Part shown: positions 30,899 through 39,143 of the stretch, piece after piece
How the letters are laid out: each line of letters starts with the position of its first letter
Position numbering within the stretch: position 1 is the first letter of the stretch
IMG/VR virus record: IMGVR_UViG_3300017623_000003
Span: 1-41,480 of that record
Source: a virus
Reading direction: 5' to 3' (one strand)
Length of the DNA stretch: 41,480 nt
Position numbers and translations under genes: made by a program
The notes under the pieces: generated by a model
What the model was told of the DNA's origin: nothing
The model's input: the letters and a program-made list of their open reading frames with translations, nothing else
The model's database searches: none

Positions 30899-31257
30899 TG
30901 CTCCTCTTTCTGCATCCTTTTGGCCTGCGCCGACAGCGCCTTCAACTGGTCTGCCGTCAAACCCTTTGCCGCCCGCAACAACTGAGGCATCTCTTCCGGC
31001 TCGCTCTGGATGATTCCGCGAAGATCCTCCGGCATCCGGCCGGCCAATGACATCAGCTCATCTGGGTTCTCTCCGAGGACCTCCGCCATCCGACGCACCC
31101 GCTCGGCGGTCGGAGGGCTCTCCACCTTTCCCTGCTCGACGAGCGAGAGATAGGTTGGGCTCACGTCGATGAGCTCCGCGAACTTCCGCAGGCTGTGACC
31201 CTTCGCGAGCCGCTTCTCGCGGATGAGCTCGCCAAAGGCTGGTTGTTTCTTGCTCAT
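30895..31257 (-). CDS. XRE family transcriptional repressor
   Basis: The protein has 120 residues from the ATG at 31257; an in-frame GTG at 31281 lies just after the hsdR stop but directly upon the Shine-Dalgarno sequence, so the ATG is preferred although its own ribosome site is weak. Residues 8-62 form a helix-turn-helix of the lambda Cro/CI type (GELIREKRLAKGHSLRKFAELIDVSPTYLSLVEQGK). The rest is helical, with LRGIIQSEPEEMPQLLRAAKG. It overlaps the ImmA-like gene and should repress its own operon until cleaved. Confidence 0.88.
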   Translation of the reverse strand: MSKKQPAFGELIREKRLAKGHSLRKFAELIDVSPTYLSLVEQGKVESPPTAERVRRMAEVLGENPDELMSLAGRMPEDLRGIIQSEPEEMPQLLRAAKGLTADQLKALSAQAKRMQKEEQ

Positions 31258-31284
31258 GTCTGTCGTCCGTTCACAAATCACTCC

Positions 31285-34200
31285 TCAGGCCGCGATCGGC
31301 CATTCCGCGTACAACGCCTCCGCCTGTGCCATCAGCACGGGCATCAGCCCATCAAAGTCCTCTGCCTTCACGCCCTGTTTCGTCAGAACACGCCGCACCG
31401 CGGCTCTCACCGCGGCCTTCACGTCCTCCCGATGCGGCTCGGTCCAATCCACCTTCAGGTTTCGCTTGATGCTCTGCACAACGTCGTGGATCAGGCCCTT
31501 CAGGAAGTCCACGCCGTAAACGTTCTCGTAGTTGATGGCGACGGCGTCATAGAAGGCAAGCTCATCCTCCGCCAAGCCCAACTGCCCGGCCCGCTGATCC
31601 GATGCCTCCATGTCCTTCTTGATCTCGATCATGGCGCGGATCACGGCCGCCGCGTCGATAAGCCGGTTGTGGTACTTCTGGAGCGTCGCTTCGAGTAGTT
31701 CACGGAACGTCTTCGCCTTGGCCAAGTTCTTCTTGGCCCGCATGTGGATCTCGTCGGCGAGCAGTTTCTCGAGCAACTTGAGCCGAAGGTCCGGCAGCGG
31801 CCGATCCTTAAACGTCTGAAGGAAGTTGTCGTCGAGGATCGAGATGTCGGCCCGCGTGATCCCCGCGGCCTTGAAGATGTCAACGACGCCCTCGCTCTCG
31901 ACGGTGTCATCCACCAGGTCCCGCACCGCCTTCTCGATGTCTCTGGTAGGTCCACGCCCGCGGATCGTCTTGAGGAGTTGCTTACGCACCCGCTGACAGA
32001 AGATCACCTCGTCGGCGCTGGCGCGGCAGTCATCCAGGTGTTTGACGAGAAGGAATGCGCTCGTCAGCCGCAGCTCGGCGTCCAAGAAGTGGTCCCGCAG
32101 GTCGTCGTCGCTGGTCAGATGCCCATAAACCGCCGCGTAGCGGTCCTCCAGCGCGATCGGCGAGAGCCGCCGCCAGTCGCCGTAATTCACGCCTTCGGGG
32201 AGGAACGACCGCACCTCGGCCAGCGCCGCCACGAACAGCGGCCGGGCGTCTTCATCCAGCCCGCCCGCGGGCTTCCCGTGATCTTCTCCACCCGCTGAGT
32301 ACTTCGCGGTCGCTGCCCGCAGCTCATCGCCAATGCCGATGTAGTCCACGATCAGCCCGTGCGGCTTGTCGCTGAACACACGGTTCACGCGCGAGATTGC
32401 CTGGATCATCGTGTGGCCCTTCATGGGCTTGTCCACGTACAGCGTGTGCAGGCAAGGGATGTCCGTGCCCGTCAACCACATATCGCAGACGATCACCATC
32501 GACAGCGGATCGTCGGCGTCGATCATCCGTTTCTTGATCGCCTCGCGCTGCTGCTTGGTCGTCAGGTGTCCGGCCTTGCTCCACGCCTCGGGATCCTTGC
32601 CCAGGTCGCCGGTCATCACCACTTTGATCTCGGGGCACCCCGGCAGCGCCTTGAGCGCATCGTACAGCCGCACGCAGTTCTCGCGGATCATGCAGACGAC
32701 CATCGCCTTGCCCTTGAGCGTGGCCGTCCGGTCCTTGAAGTGTGCGAGCAGGTCGGCCGCGAGTAGTTCTATCCGCTCCTTTGCGCCCGCCGCCTTGGCC
32801 AGCGCGGCCCATTGGCCCTTCTTTCTCTCCAACTCGTCAATCGGCGCATCGTCGACAATCTCCGCCAGTGCCCCATCCACATCCGTCTTGTTCAGATGAA
32901 GCTTGATCTGCCGTGGCTCGTAGAAGATCGGCACCGTCGCCTTGTCATCCTGGCTCTGGCGGATGTCGTAGACGTGGACCAGGTCACCGAAGACCTCGAC
33001 GGTGTCGGCCCCGCTGAAGGAGACGGGCGTGCCGGTGAACCCCAGCCGCCGCGCGTTGGGCAGCGCCGCCCCGAGCCAGCGTGCAAAGCCTTTGGTGAAC
33101 CCGTATTGGCTCCGGTGCGCCTCATCGGCGATCACGATCACATTGTCTCGCGTCGAGAGCACCGGATGCTCGGCCTCGCCCTCGCGCAGCGCGAACTTCT
33201 CGATCGTGGTGAAGATCACCTCGCCGCCCTGCGTCTGGAGCAGGCCGCGCAGATCTTCGACGCTCTTGGCGTGCTTGACATCGCCCACCAGCGACCGCGC
33301 CGCGACGAACTGGTCGTGCAGTTGCTGGTCGAGGTCCGTCCGATCGACCTGAATCACGAAGGTCGGGTTGTTCAGCACGGCTTCCCGCCGCAGCATCCCC
33401 ACCAGGAAGCACATCGACAAACTCTTCCCCGAACCGGTGGTGTGCCAAATGACACCCAGCCTTTTGTCCGCTGTTCCCGCCTTTACCGATTCCAGGATCT
33501 TCCTCGCCCCGATCCGCACCGCGAAGAACTGGTGGTACTTCCCGCCTTTCTTGATAATCTTGCCCCCAGCGGCTCCGATCGTCTCGAACACGATGAAGTC
33601 GCGGATGTACGCCAGCAGCCGGTCCTTGGGCAGCAGCCCCTCGACCAGCGTCTTCATGCTCCCGGTGGTGCCGCGCTCGACGCTCGTGCCATCAATGCTC
33701 TTCCACGGCGCGTACCACTCTTCGTTCGCGGTCCACATGCCGTGCAGCGTGGTCACGCCGTCAGAGGCGATGCACAGCGCGTTGTGGTCAAAGAGTTGCG
33801 GGATCTCGTGGCGGTAGTGGCCGATCTGGTTGATCGCATCCGCCACTGTGGGCTGGTCGTCGTACGGGTTCTTGAGCTCGAACAGGACCAGCGGCAGCCC
33901 GTTCACGTACACGATGACATCCGGCCGGCGATCATTCCCCCCCACGCCCGTCCCGGCTCCGCCGGATTCTCGAACCCCGCGCACGGGCAACTGGTTCACG
34001 ACCACGAACTCGTTCTCTTCCGGCCTCTCCCAGTCGATGGCGTAGATGTGCGCGATCCGCTTCGATGGCGGCGTGCCCGGCGCGGTGCCGTGGGGGACCG
34101 GTTCGTCAACAGGAATCTCCACGCCACCACGCAACATCGCGTGCAGCGCGGCGTTGCGGCGGAGCGTGTCCACCCCCTCGGGCCGGGCGAACTTGGCAAT

Positions 34201-34422
34201 GGCCAACTGGATGGCCGCCTCCGGCAGCCCGTCTTGTCGGGTGACTGTCCGCCCGTACCGTCGCGTCAAGAACGCGCGCAGATGGTCCTTGAGCACCACC
34301 TCGGCCTCATCGCCGCCCCGCATCGCCAGCAGTTCCGACCCGTGGACATGGGCGTAGCCCAGGGCCTTGAGCCGCTCGATGGTGGTGTACTCGAACTCAG
34401 ACTCGGAGCCGTGCCAGCCCAT
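31285..34422 (-). CDS. hsdR: type I restriction endonuclease subunit R
   Basis: The protein has 1045 residues, a normal length. The nuclease domain has the PD-(D/E)xK pattern with D168 in RRPDVIVYVNG and E182/K184 in LFELKNP. The motor has Walker A HTTGSGKS at 327-334 and DEAH at 433-436 (DEAHRSQYG), then RLGFTGTPVSFSG and the QAISRVNRVF motif. The C-terminal 300 residues are helical, as in the subunit-binding region. HsdR translocates and cuts unmethylated DNA as part of the HsdR2M2S1 complex. The start lies three bases after the hsdS stop, so the two are in one operon. Confidence 0.95.
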   Translation of the reverse strand: MGWHGSESEFEYTTIERLKALGYAHVHGSELLAMRGGDEAEVVLKDHLRAFLTRRYGRTVTRQDGLPEAAIQLAIAKFARPEGVDTLRRNAALHAMLRGGVEIPVDEPVPHGTAPGTPPSKRIAHIYAIDWERPEENEFVVVNQLPVRGVRESGGAGTGVGGNDRRPDVIVYVNGLPLVLFELKNPYDDQPTVADAINQIGHYRHEIPQLFDHNALCIASDGVTTLHGMWTANEEWYAPWKSIDGTSVERGTTGSMKTLVEGLLPKDRLLAYIRDFIVFETIGAAGGKIIKKGGKYHQFFAVRIGARKILESVKAGTADKRLGVIWHTTGSGKSLSMCFLVGMLRREAVLNNPTFVIQVDRTDLDQQLHDQFVAARSLVGDVKHAKSVEDLRGLLQTQGGEVIFTTIEKFALREGEAEHPVLSTRDNVIVIADEAHRSQYGFTKGFARWLGAALPNARRLGFTGTPVSFSGADTVEVFGDLVHVYDIRQSQDDKATVPIFYEPRQIKLHLNKTDVDGALAEIVDDAPIDELERKKGQWAALAKAAGAKERIELLAADLLAHFKDRTATLKGKAMVVCMIRENCVRLYDALKALPGCPEIKVVMTGDLGKDPEAWSKAGHLTTKQQREAIKKRMIDADDPLSMVIVCDMWLTGTDIPCLHTLYVDKPMKGHTMIQAISRVNRVFSDKPHGLIVDYIGIGDELRAATAKYSAGGEDHGKPAGGLDEDARPLFVAALAEVRSFLPEGVNYGDWRRLSPIALEDRYAAVYGHLTSDDDLRDHFLDAELRLTSAFLLVKHLDDCRASADEVIFCQRVRKQLLKTIRGRGPTRDIEKAVRDLVDDTVESEGVVDIFKAAGITRADISILDDNFLQTFKDRPLPDLRLKLLEKLLADEIHMRAKKNLAKAKTFRELLEATLQKYHNRLIDAAAVIRAMIEIKKDMEASDQRAGQLGLAEDELAFYDAVAINYENVYGVDFLKGLIHDVVQSIKRNLKVDWTEPHREDVKAAVRAAVRRVLTKQGVKAEDFDGLMPVLMAQAEALYAEWPIAA

Positions 34423-34425
34423 GCG

Positions 34426-35844
34426 TCAGGCCCTCCCTTTCGCGCCCGCGTGAACCGTCCCCGCGCCCGGGCGAGCGGCCCGGCTGGGTGGTGTGGATGT
34501 CCCGGTGGATCGGAGCCGCACCTCGCCCGACAGGAGGACGGGCAGGATCGCATCACGGGTCGCGGCGAGTGAGCGGGCCTCCCTCTCGTTCGTGGCGATT
34601 TGCTCGTCCCACGGTCGAGCGATCCGCTCGAACGCCGCGACGATCTCGGGCGGCGGAACCAGAACCTGCATCTTGTCGAAGTCCGCCTTGCCGATGCACC
34701 CGAAGAGCGTGCCGTCGCCGTTGAACACATCGAACGCGTCCCGCAAGGCTCCCATCATGGCGTAGGTGTAGGAGGTCGCGCCGCTCTTGTGCCGGACTGC
34801 GGCCACGCCGCGCCCGGCTGCGCACCGCTCGTCTGCCATGTTGATGTCGCCGACCGGGGCGCGCACGCTTACCAACGTGTCGCCCGCCTCAGCGAACCGC
34901 GTCGGCGCGGTGCAATGCACGCGGCGCGTCGGGAATCGGAACCCGAAGTCGGTGCGGCCCTGATAGAACGGCACGCCCAGCCCGTCCTCGTTGTACGTCG
35001 ATCCGGGCGGCGACTGCCCCATCGTGAGGTTGAACTCTTCGCCCACCGTCCCCACCCTCCACCCCTCGGGGATGGGGCCGAGGGGGGAATCGGTGAGGCG
35101 TGTGGGCCAGGGGGCGTGGGGGGGGGGGGGGGCCGCGGGGGCCGAGCGGGGGGCGGGGGAGGCGGGGCCGCCGCGGCGGGCAGGGGGTACAGGTGGTGGT
35201 GAAGGTGGACGCGAAGGTGGGCCTGGGGCGGGCCGCAGCACGGGGTCAAAGTCCACGAACCACGACCGGAACATCCCGCGCGCCAGGTCCTCCAGCGTCC
35301 GGTTCATCCGCCGATTCAACTCGATCTTGTCATCCAGCCCCCCCAGCACCCGCGCGATGGCGCGTTGCTCGGCGGGGGGCGGCAGCGTGATATGCAGGCG
35401 TCGTTGGTCGGTGAGGCTGAGGTACGGGGCCATGTCCGTCGAGAGTTTCATCCCGTCCAACTGCTCGGTGAACTCGGCCCCGTTCGACCACGCGCGCAAG
35501 AAGCCCGGCACGATCTCGCCGTGGTCCTTCGAGCGCCAATAGGAGAGATGCGGCGAGTACACGAAGGGCGGGAGGTCCGGCGTGATGAACGCCGTGCGCC
35601 CCGTGCTGTTTCCCTTCGTCGTAATCACGACATCGCCGGGCTTGCTCATCTTGGACGCGACCACATCCGCGAGGTGCGCGTGGAACCTCTCGACCCCATC
35701 GAACGAGATGTGCGTGTCGGAGACGTGCCCGGCCCGCAGGAACAGCGGCCCCGTGCCGCCGAGTTCGTTGTTCTTCGCGCGGTATCCGTCGCCGATCTCG
35801 ATGAGACCCGCGTCGATCAACGCCTGAAACGTCGTCTCCTTCAT
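34426..35844 (-). CDS. hsdS: type I restriction specificity subunit with poly-C tract
   Basis: From the ATG at 35844 the protein has 472 residues; a GTG at 35865 would add seven. It has two target-recognition domains: the first in residues about 1-155 (GDGYRAKNNELGG, PLFLRAGHVSD) followed by the conserved helix AEQRAIARVLGGLDDKIELN and SWFVDFDPV. The second begins at GPIPEGWRVG. Between them is an unusual Pro/Ala/Arg-rich linker of about 50 residues encoded partly by a run of 15 C on the coding strand (plus-strand G run 35118-35132). A gain or loss of one base would cut off the second domain. HsdS sets the DNA sequence read by the methylase and nuclease. Confidence 0.92.
   Translation of the reverse strand: MKETTFQALIDAGLIEIGDGYRAKNNELGGTGPLFLRAGHVSDTHISFDGVERFHAHLADVVASKMSKPGDVVITTKGNSTGRTAFITPDLPPFVYSPHLSYWRSKDHGEIVPGFLRAWSNGAEFTEQLDGMKLSTDMAPYLSLTDQRRLHITLPPPAEQRAIARVLGGLDDKIELNRRMNRTLEDLARGMFRSWFVDFDPVLRPAPGPPSRPPSPPPVPPARRGGPASPAPRSAPAAPPPPHAPWPTRLTDSPLGPIPEGWRVGTVGEEFNLTMGQSPPGSTYNEDGLGVPFYQGRTDFGFRFPTRRVHCTAPTRFAEAGDTLVSVRAPVGDINMADERCAAGRGVAAVRHKSGATSYTYAMMGALRDAFDVFNGDGTLFGCIGKADFDKMQVLVPPPEIVAAFERIARPWDEQIATNEREARSLAATRDAILPVLLSGEVRLRSTGTSTPPSRAARPGAGTVHAGAKGRA
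35118..35132. repeat. homopolymer G15/C15 tract within hsdS
   Basis: Fifteen G in a row on the plus strand (15 C on the coding strand) encode the end of an Ala codon, four Pro and the first base of His. It is the longest single-base run I noticed in the window. Runs of this length are prone to slipped-strand changes. Confidence 0.9.
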
Positions 35845-35901
35845 CGCGGAGCGAGATTCACCCACGCCGCACCCCCGATCCGCCCGCGTGCAGGTCCGCT
35901 A

Positions 35902-36050
35902 ATGCCAGAGGGGCGTGCCGCCCCTCCGGCACCTCCCCGGCTAAGAAGAGACGATCACCCGCGCGGCACGGCGCGCTGATGCCAGAGGGGCGGGCCGCTG
36001 GGGGGGCCTCCGGCACCTCCCCGGCTCGGAACAGAAGATCACCCGCGCGG
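35902..36050. repeat. two direct repeats of about 65-72 bp
   Basis: Units at 35902-35966 and 35979-36050 share ATGCCAGAGGGGCG, a CCTCCGGCACCTCCCCGGCT core and GATCACCCGCGCGG, and differ in between. The first unit contains a perfect hairpin, GAGGGGCG (35908-35915) with CGCCCCTC (35919-35926). Confidence 0.75.
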
Positions 36051-36067
36051 GCGCTCCTCCCGTCTTC

Positions 36068-36333
36068 GACCCCGGAGGGGTCAAGGGCTGTAGCCACGGG
36101 TGGAGCGACGGTGCTTTGACCGTCGCGCAACCCGTGGAAAGCGTCGTGTGTGTGGGGGCCGCCCCGGCAGGGGCGGAGGAAGCATCCGTTCACATGATCG
36201 CGCCCGTCCCGCGCGGGCGAAGATCCCTCTGCCCCGCCGGGGCAGGCGCGATGCACGCCGTCCCTTCCCACGGGTTCCGCATCGCTGCGCGATGCTCCAC
36301 CCGTGGCTACACCCCGTCGTCCCTTCGGGACGA
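36068..36333. repeat. nested palindrome cluster (17-bp outer arms plus small hairpins)
   Basis: GTAGCCACGGGTGGAGC (36090-36106) is repeated as its perfect reverse complement at 36294-36310. Inside lie AACCCGTGGAA (about 36127-36137) and its near complement TTCCCACGGGTT (about 36266-36277), plus small stems CGACGGT/ACCGTCG, GCCCC/GGGGC, CTGCCCC/GGGGCAG and CATCGC/GCGATG. Outside lie GACCCC/GGGGTC (36068-36082) and TCGTCCC/GGGACGA (36317-36333). Such hairpin-paired spacer DNA is, to my memory, frequent in planctomycete genomes. Confidence 0.75.
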
Positions 36334-36792
36334 AGACCGCGCGGGCCAGTGCGCGGACGCCGGGCCTCCGGCGCGCCGCCATTCCGCCCCGGCGCGCCGC
36401 GCCGGGACCCTCCGGCTCATTCGGACGACCGTCCGACTCATCCGGACGACGCGACAACTGACTCGGACGACGCGACGACTCACCCGGAAGACCCGCCAAG
36501 CGGCCTGTCAGGCCCGCCGACTGACTCGGCGGCTCCGCCGGGTGGTCCGGACGACGCGACAACTCATCCGTCGCGTCCGCCAAGTGACCCGTCGCGTGGC
36601 GGGCACGGTGCCCGCGAGGCAGAATCTGCGCGGCGGGGGCCAGCCGCAGGTATCCGGAGTTACCGGATAACTGCCCGGGACCCTGCGCGAACCATCCGGA
36701 AATACCGGATAGTTCGATTCCGGCCCGCGCGAACTGTTCGGAAATACCGAAGAGTTCACCGGAGGCCCAACTGTCAAGCATTGGTTGACGGT

Positions 36793-38475
36793 TCATTTGG
36801 CCGTGGCTCCCATCGCGCTTGCCACCTCGGCCAGCGAGGTCCGGATCTGCTTCTCCAGCGCGGCCGACTGCGTGAACTGCTCATCCAGCGTCGCGCAGAG
36901 GTGCGGGAAGCGGTCCTCGAACGGCTCATCCGGATCATCGCTCTCGGCCGCGCCGACGTAGCGCCCCGGTGTAAGCGCGTAGTTGTGCTCACGGATCTCG
37001 TCGAGCGTCGCGGCCTTGCAGAAGCCCGCGACCTCGGCGGGAGTGCCCTTTCGCTTGAACTCGCGGTAGACGGCGGCGATCTTCTCGACCTCCTCCGCCG
37101 ACAGTTGCTTCTGCTTGCGCGAGCCGGGGATGAGCACGCCGAGTTTGCGGCCGTCGATGAAGAGGATCTCGTTCTTCCGCGCGCGGAAGCCCAGGCCCCC
37201 GCCCCGGTTCTTCGACAGGAACCAGAGGCAGCACGGGATCTGCGTGTTGGCGAAGAGTTGGCCCGTGAGCTGCACGATGCAGTCCACGAACCCGAGGTCA
37301 ACCAGCGCCTTGCGGACTTCGAGCCGGTGCAGCTCGCTGTTGGAGAGTTCGCCCGTGGCCATGACGAATCCAGCGGAGCCGCCCGCGTACTTCTTTCCAT
37401 CCGGTTCACGGAGGTGATGCAGGAAGTGCATCATCCACATGGTGTTGGCGTTGCGCGGCGAGAGAGGCATGGGCTGGCCCTGGCCGTTCGCGCCCGCACG
37501 CTTGGCGAAGTCCAGCCGTGGGTCCTTGCTCGTGATGCGGTGAGCGCCCCAGCCGTCCTCGCCCTTCGCGCCGTCGTTGAAGGGGGGATTGGCGATGACG
37601 TAGTCGGCCTTCGTGTCGGCGTGCAGATCATTGAAGTACGAACTGCCGAGTTGGATGTTGCCGTCGATGCCGTGGATGAAGAGGTTCATCCGGCACAGCC
37701 GGTACGTGAAGTCCTTGCTCTCCTGGCCGATGAACGACAGGCGACCCGAGTGCTTCGTGAACACGTCCGACTGCACGAACATGCCGCCAGCGCCACAGCA
37801 GGGGTCGTACACGACGCCGTCGGTGGGCTCCAGCATGGCGACGAGCGTGCGGACGATGGAGACGGGCGTGAAGTACTCGCCGCCGCGCTTGCCCTCGCTG
37901 TTGGCGAACTCGCCGATGAAGTACTCGTAGACGCGACCGACCAGATCCTCGCCGCCGTGGTCCTGCTTGAAGATGTCCTTCGAGAACAGATTGATGAGCC
38001 CGGTGACCCCTTCGCGGTCAAGGTTCGAGCCGGCGTAGATGCGGGGCAGCAGGCCGCGGAGCTTGTCGGGGTAGGTCTTCTCCAGGAGTTCGAGTGCGTC
38101 GTCGAGGATGCTCTTGATCGTGTCCGCCTGGGCGTGCTGGAGGATGTACGACCAGCGCGACTTCTCGGGGACGATGAAAGCACCCGCAGCGCGGTACTCG
38201 TCCGCGTCGGCCAGGATGCGGGCGCGGGCCTTCGCGTCCTTGGTGAAGTAATCGCTCTTCGGGTCCGCGAGCAACCCCTCGAGTTCCTCGCGGCGGCGCT
38301 CATAGCGGAGCGAGAGGAACCGGAGAAAGATGATGGGCAAGACGTACCGCTTATAGTCGGCGGGCTCAATCGAGCCGCGCAGGTTGACGGCGGCCTGCCA
38401 CAGCTCCTTCATGAGCTGTGCCGTCCCGTTCTGCGGGGCTTCGTCCTTCGGCTTCTTCGCGGTCCGCTTGGCCAT
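36793..38475 (-). CDS. hsdM: type I restriction-modification DNA methyltransferase subunit M
   Basis: The protein has 560 residues and GGAG seven bases before the ATG. The N-terminal helical domain (residues about 20-160, LMKELWQAAVNLRGSIEPADYKRYVLPIIFLRFL) is the HsdM_N type. The methylase core has EYFTPVSIVRTLV, the SAM motif DPCCGAGGMFVQS and the catalytic NPPF of adenine methylases. It modifies adenine in the sequence chosen by HsdS and, with HsdR, forms the restriction complex. The gene heads the operon; a 23-base palindrome lies between its ribosome binding site and a TATGAT -10-like box. Confidence 0.95.
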   Translation of the reverse strand: MAKRTAKKPKDEAPQNGTAQLMKELWQAAVNLRGSIEPADYKRYVLPIIFLRFLSLRYERRREELEGLLADPKSDYFTKDAKARARILADADEYRAAGAFIVPEKSRWSYILQHAQADTIKSILDDALELLEKTYPDKLRGLLPRIYAGSNLDREGVTGLINLFSKDIFKQDHGGEDLVGRVYEYFIGEFANSEGKRGGEYFTPVSIVRTLVAMLEPTDGVVYDPCCGAGGMFVQSDVFTKHSGRLSFIGQESKDFTYRLCRMNLFIHGIDGNIQLGSSYFNDLHADTKADYVIANPPFNDGAKGEDGWGAHRITSKDPRLDFAKRAGANGQGQPMPLSPRNANTMWMMHFLHHLREPDGKKYAGGSAGFVMATGELSNSELHRLEVRKALVDLGFVDCIVQLTGQLFANTQIPCCLWFLSKNRGGGLGFRARKNEILFIDGRKLGVLIPGSRKQKQLSAEEVEKIAAVYREFKRKGTPAEVAGFCKAATLDEIREHNYALTPGRYVGAAESDDPDEPFEDRFPHLCATLDEQFTQSAALEKQIRTSLAEVASAMGATAK

Positions 38476-38485
38476 TTTGTACTCC

Positions 38486-38508
38486 GTCCATGTTCAGTGA
38501 ACGTGGAC
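38486..38508. promoter_or_regulatory. 23-bp palindromic operator-like site upstream of hsdM
   Basis: GTCCAtGTTCA-G-TGAACgTGGAC is a palindrome with 11-base arms and one imperfect pair, ending eleven bases before the hsdM start and just downstream of TATGAT on the minus strand. A dimeric HTH protein bound here would block early transcription of the restriction operon. Confidence 0.6.
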
Positions 38509-38585
38509 AGGGTATCATAACCAGCGGGTCAAGGCCAGCGGATCAGGGTAGATCCGACAGCCCGCGTCAAAATGGAGTAGACGCT

Positions 38586-38744
38586 ATGTCGAAGTCCAAG
38601 GGATTCAAGATCGGTCGGGACAACGAGACGGGCCGCCTGAAGTCTGTCGATCAGGCCAAGGCCAACCCCCGAGGGTCGTCAGTCGAGGTCATGCCCAAGA
38701 AGGGGAACGGCGACACGGGGCGCTACGACAACAAGAAGAAGTAG
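38586..38744 (+). CDS. small basic protein divergent from hsdM
   Basis: The protein has 52 residues from the ATG at 38586 with GGAG upstream. It reads MSKSKGFKIGRDNETGRLKS and ends MPKKGNGDTGRYDNKKK. The FKIGRD..TGR start and GDTGRY end are patterns I have seen in very small proteins near restriction and other genes, with no known function. It is read away from hsdM across a 110-base spacer that holds the palindromic site, so both may share control. Its high Lys content would suit nucleic-acid binding. Confidence 0.7.
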   Translation: MSKSKGFKIGRDNETGRLKSVDQAKANPRGSSVEVMPKKGNGDTGRYDNKKK

Positions 38745-38747
38745 TTG

Positions 38748-39143
38748 TCAGCGGCGCGGCAGCGATCCCCACCGCCGCCGTTGCTCCATCCAGTCCATCA
38801 CGCAGGCCACGTCGCGCAGCATGTGCTCGTGGATGGGATCGCGCCCACTCATCACCACCGGCAGGAACAGGATCTCCTCCTGAATATCCGGCGCGAGGTG
38901 GCAGAGATTCATCAGCTGCGTGATCCGAGGCTGGGTGACGTGCGTCAGCCGGGCAATCTCGGAGATGTTGGCGACCTTGCCGGCGCGGATCATCTCGTCG
39001 AAGTGGATGGCCAGCGCCATCAGGCGGGAGATCCGCGGCACGCGGCCGGGGTCCACGGCCACGCGCGCGGCGGGCTTCGTGTCGATCGTCTTGCGCCCGT
39101 GTGCGGCGCGGTTGAAGAAGACCTTCGTCTTGACGGTGATCAT
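38748..39143 (-). CDS. small HTH protein of recombinase cassette
   Basis: The protein has 131 residues. It begins MITVKTKVFFNRAAHGRKTI and carries a ParB/HTH-like middle: PRISRLMALAIHFDEMIRAGKVANISEIARLTHVTQPRITQLMNL at about 36-80, the second half being a standard helix-turn-helix. The end (ILFLPVVMSGRDPIHEHMLRDVA, MEQRRRWGSL) is helical. The start overlaps the recombinase stop as ATGA (39140-39143), so the two proteins are coupled. Similar small proteins are usual partners of this recombinase type and may guide it to its site or control excision; that role is inferred. Confidence 0.78.
   Translation of the reverse strand: MITVKTKVFFNRAAHGRKTIDTKPAARVAVDPGRVPRISRLMALAIHFDEMIRAGKVANISEIARLTHVTQPRITQLMNLCHLAPDIQEEILFLPVVMSGRDPIHEHMLRDVACVMDWMEQRRRWGSLPRR

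Larger units (their letters stand above)
35866..36792. other. repeat-rich spacer between hsdM and hsdS
   Basis: About 930 bases separate hsdM and hsdS, which normally touch. It contains two long direct repeats (35902-36050), a nested set of inverted repeats (36068-36333) and degenerate tandem sequence with GACTCATCCGGACGACGCGACAACT-like units at about 36415-36600 and ATCCGGAAATACCGGATAG-like units at about 36650-36770. A minus-strand open frame (35858-36796) starts with an ATGA overlap on the hsdM stop but encodes only low-complexity Gly/Arg/Pro/Ser sequence, so I do not call it a gene. Transcription must pass through this spacer unless hsdS has its own promoter. Confidence 0.65.

Noticed and set aside
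32812-34572. Open frame of 586 codons opposite hsdR
   Set aside because: It mirrors the hsdR coding frame and has no recognisable domain.
36640-36790. tRNA-like T-loop sequence (AGTTCGATTCCGG)
   Set aside because: No acceptor or anticodon stem can be built around it, and it is part of the tandem repeat units.
35858-36796. Possible 312-residue gene between hsdM and hsdS, start overlapping the hsdM stop
   Set aside because: The sequence is made of repeat units and hairpin halves, the protein is low-complexity Gly/Arg/Pro/Ser, and no fold is apparent; ATGA overlap alone is not enough.
36100-38520. Open frame of 806 codons on the plus strand opposite hsdM
   Set aside because: It is antisense to the clear hsdM gene; its length is a result of the GC-rich third positions.
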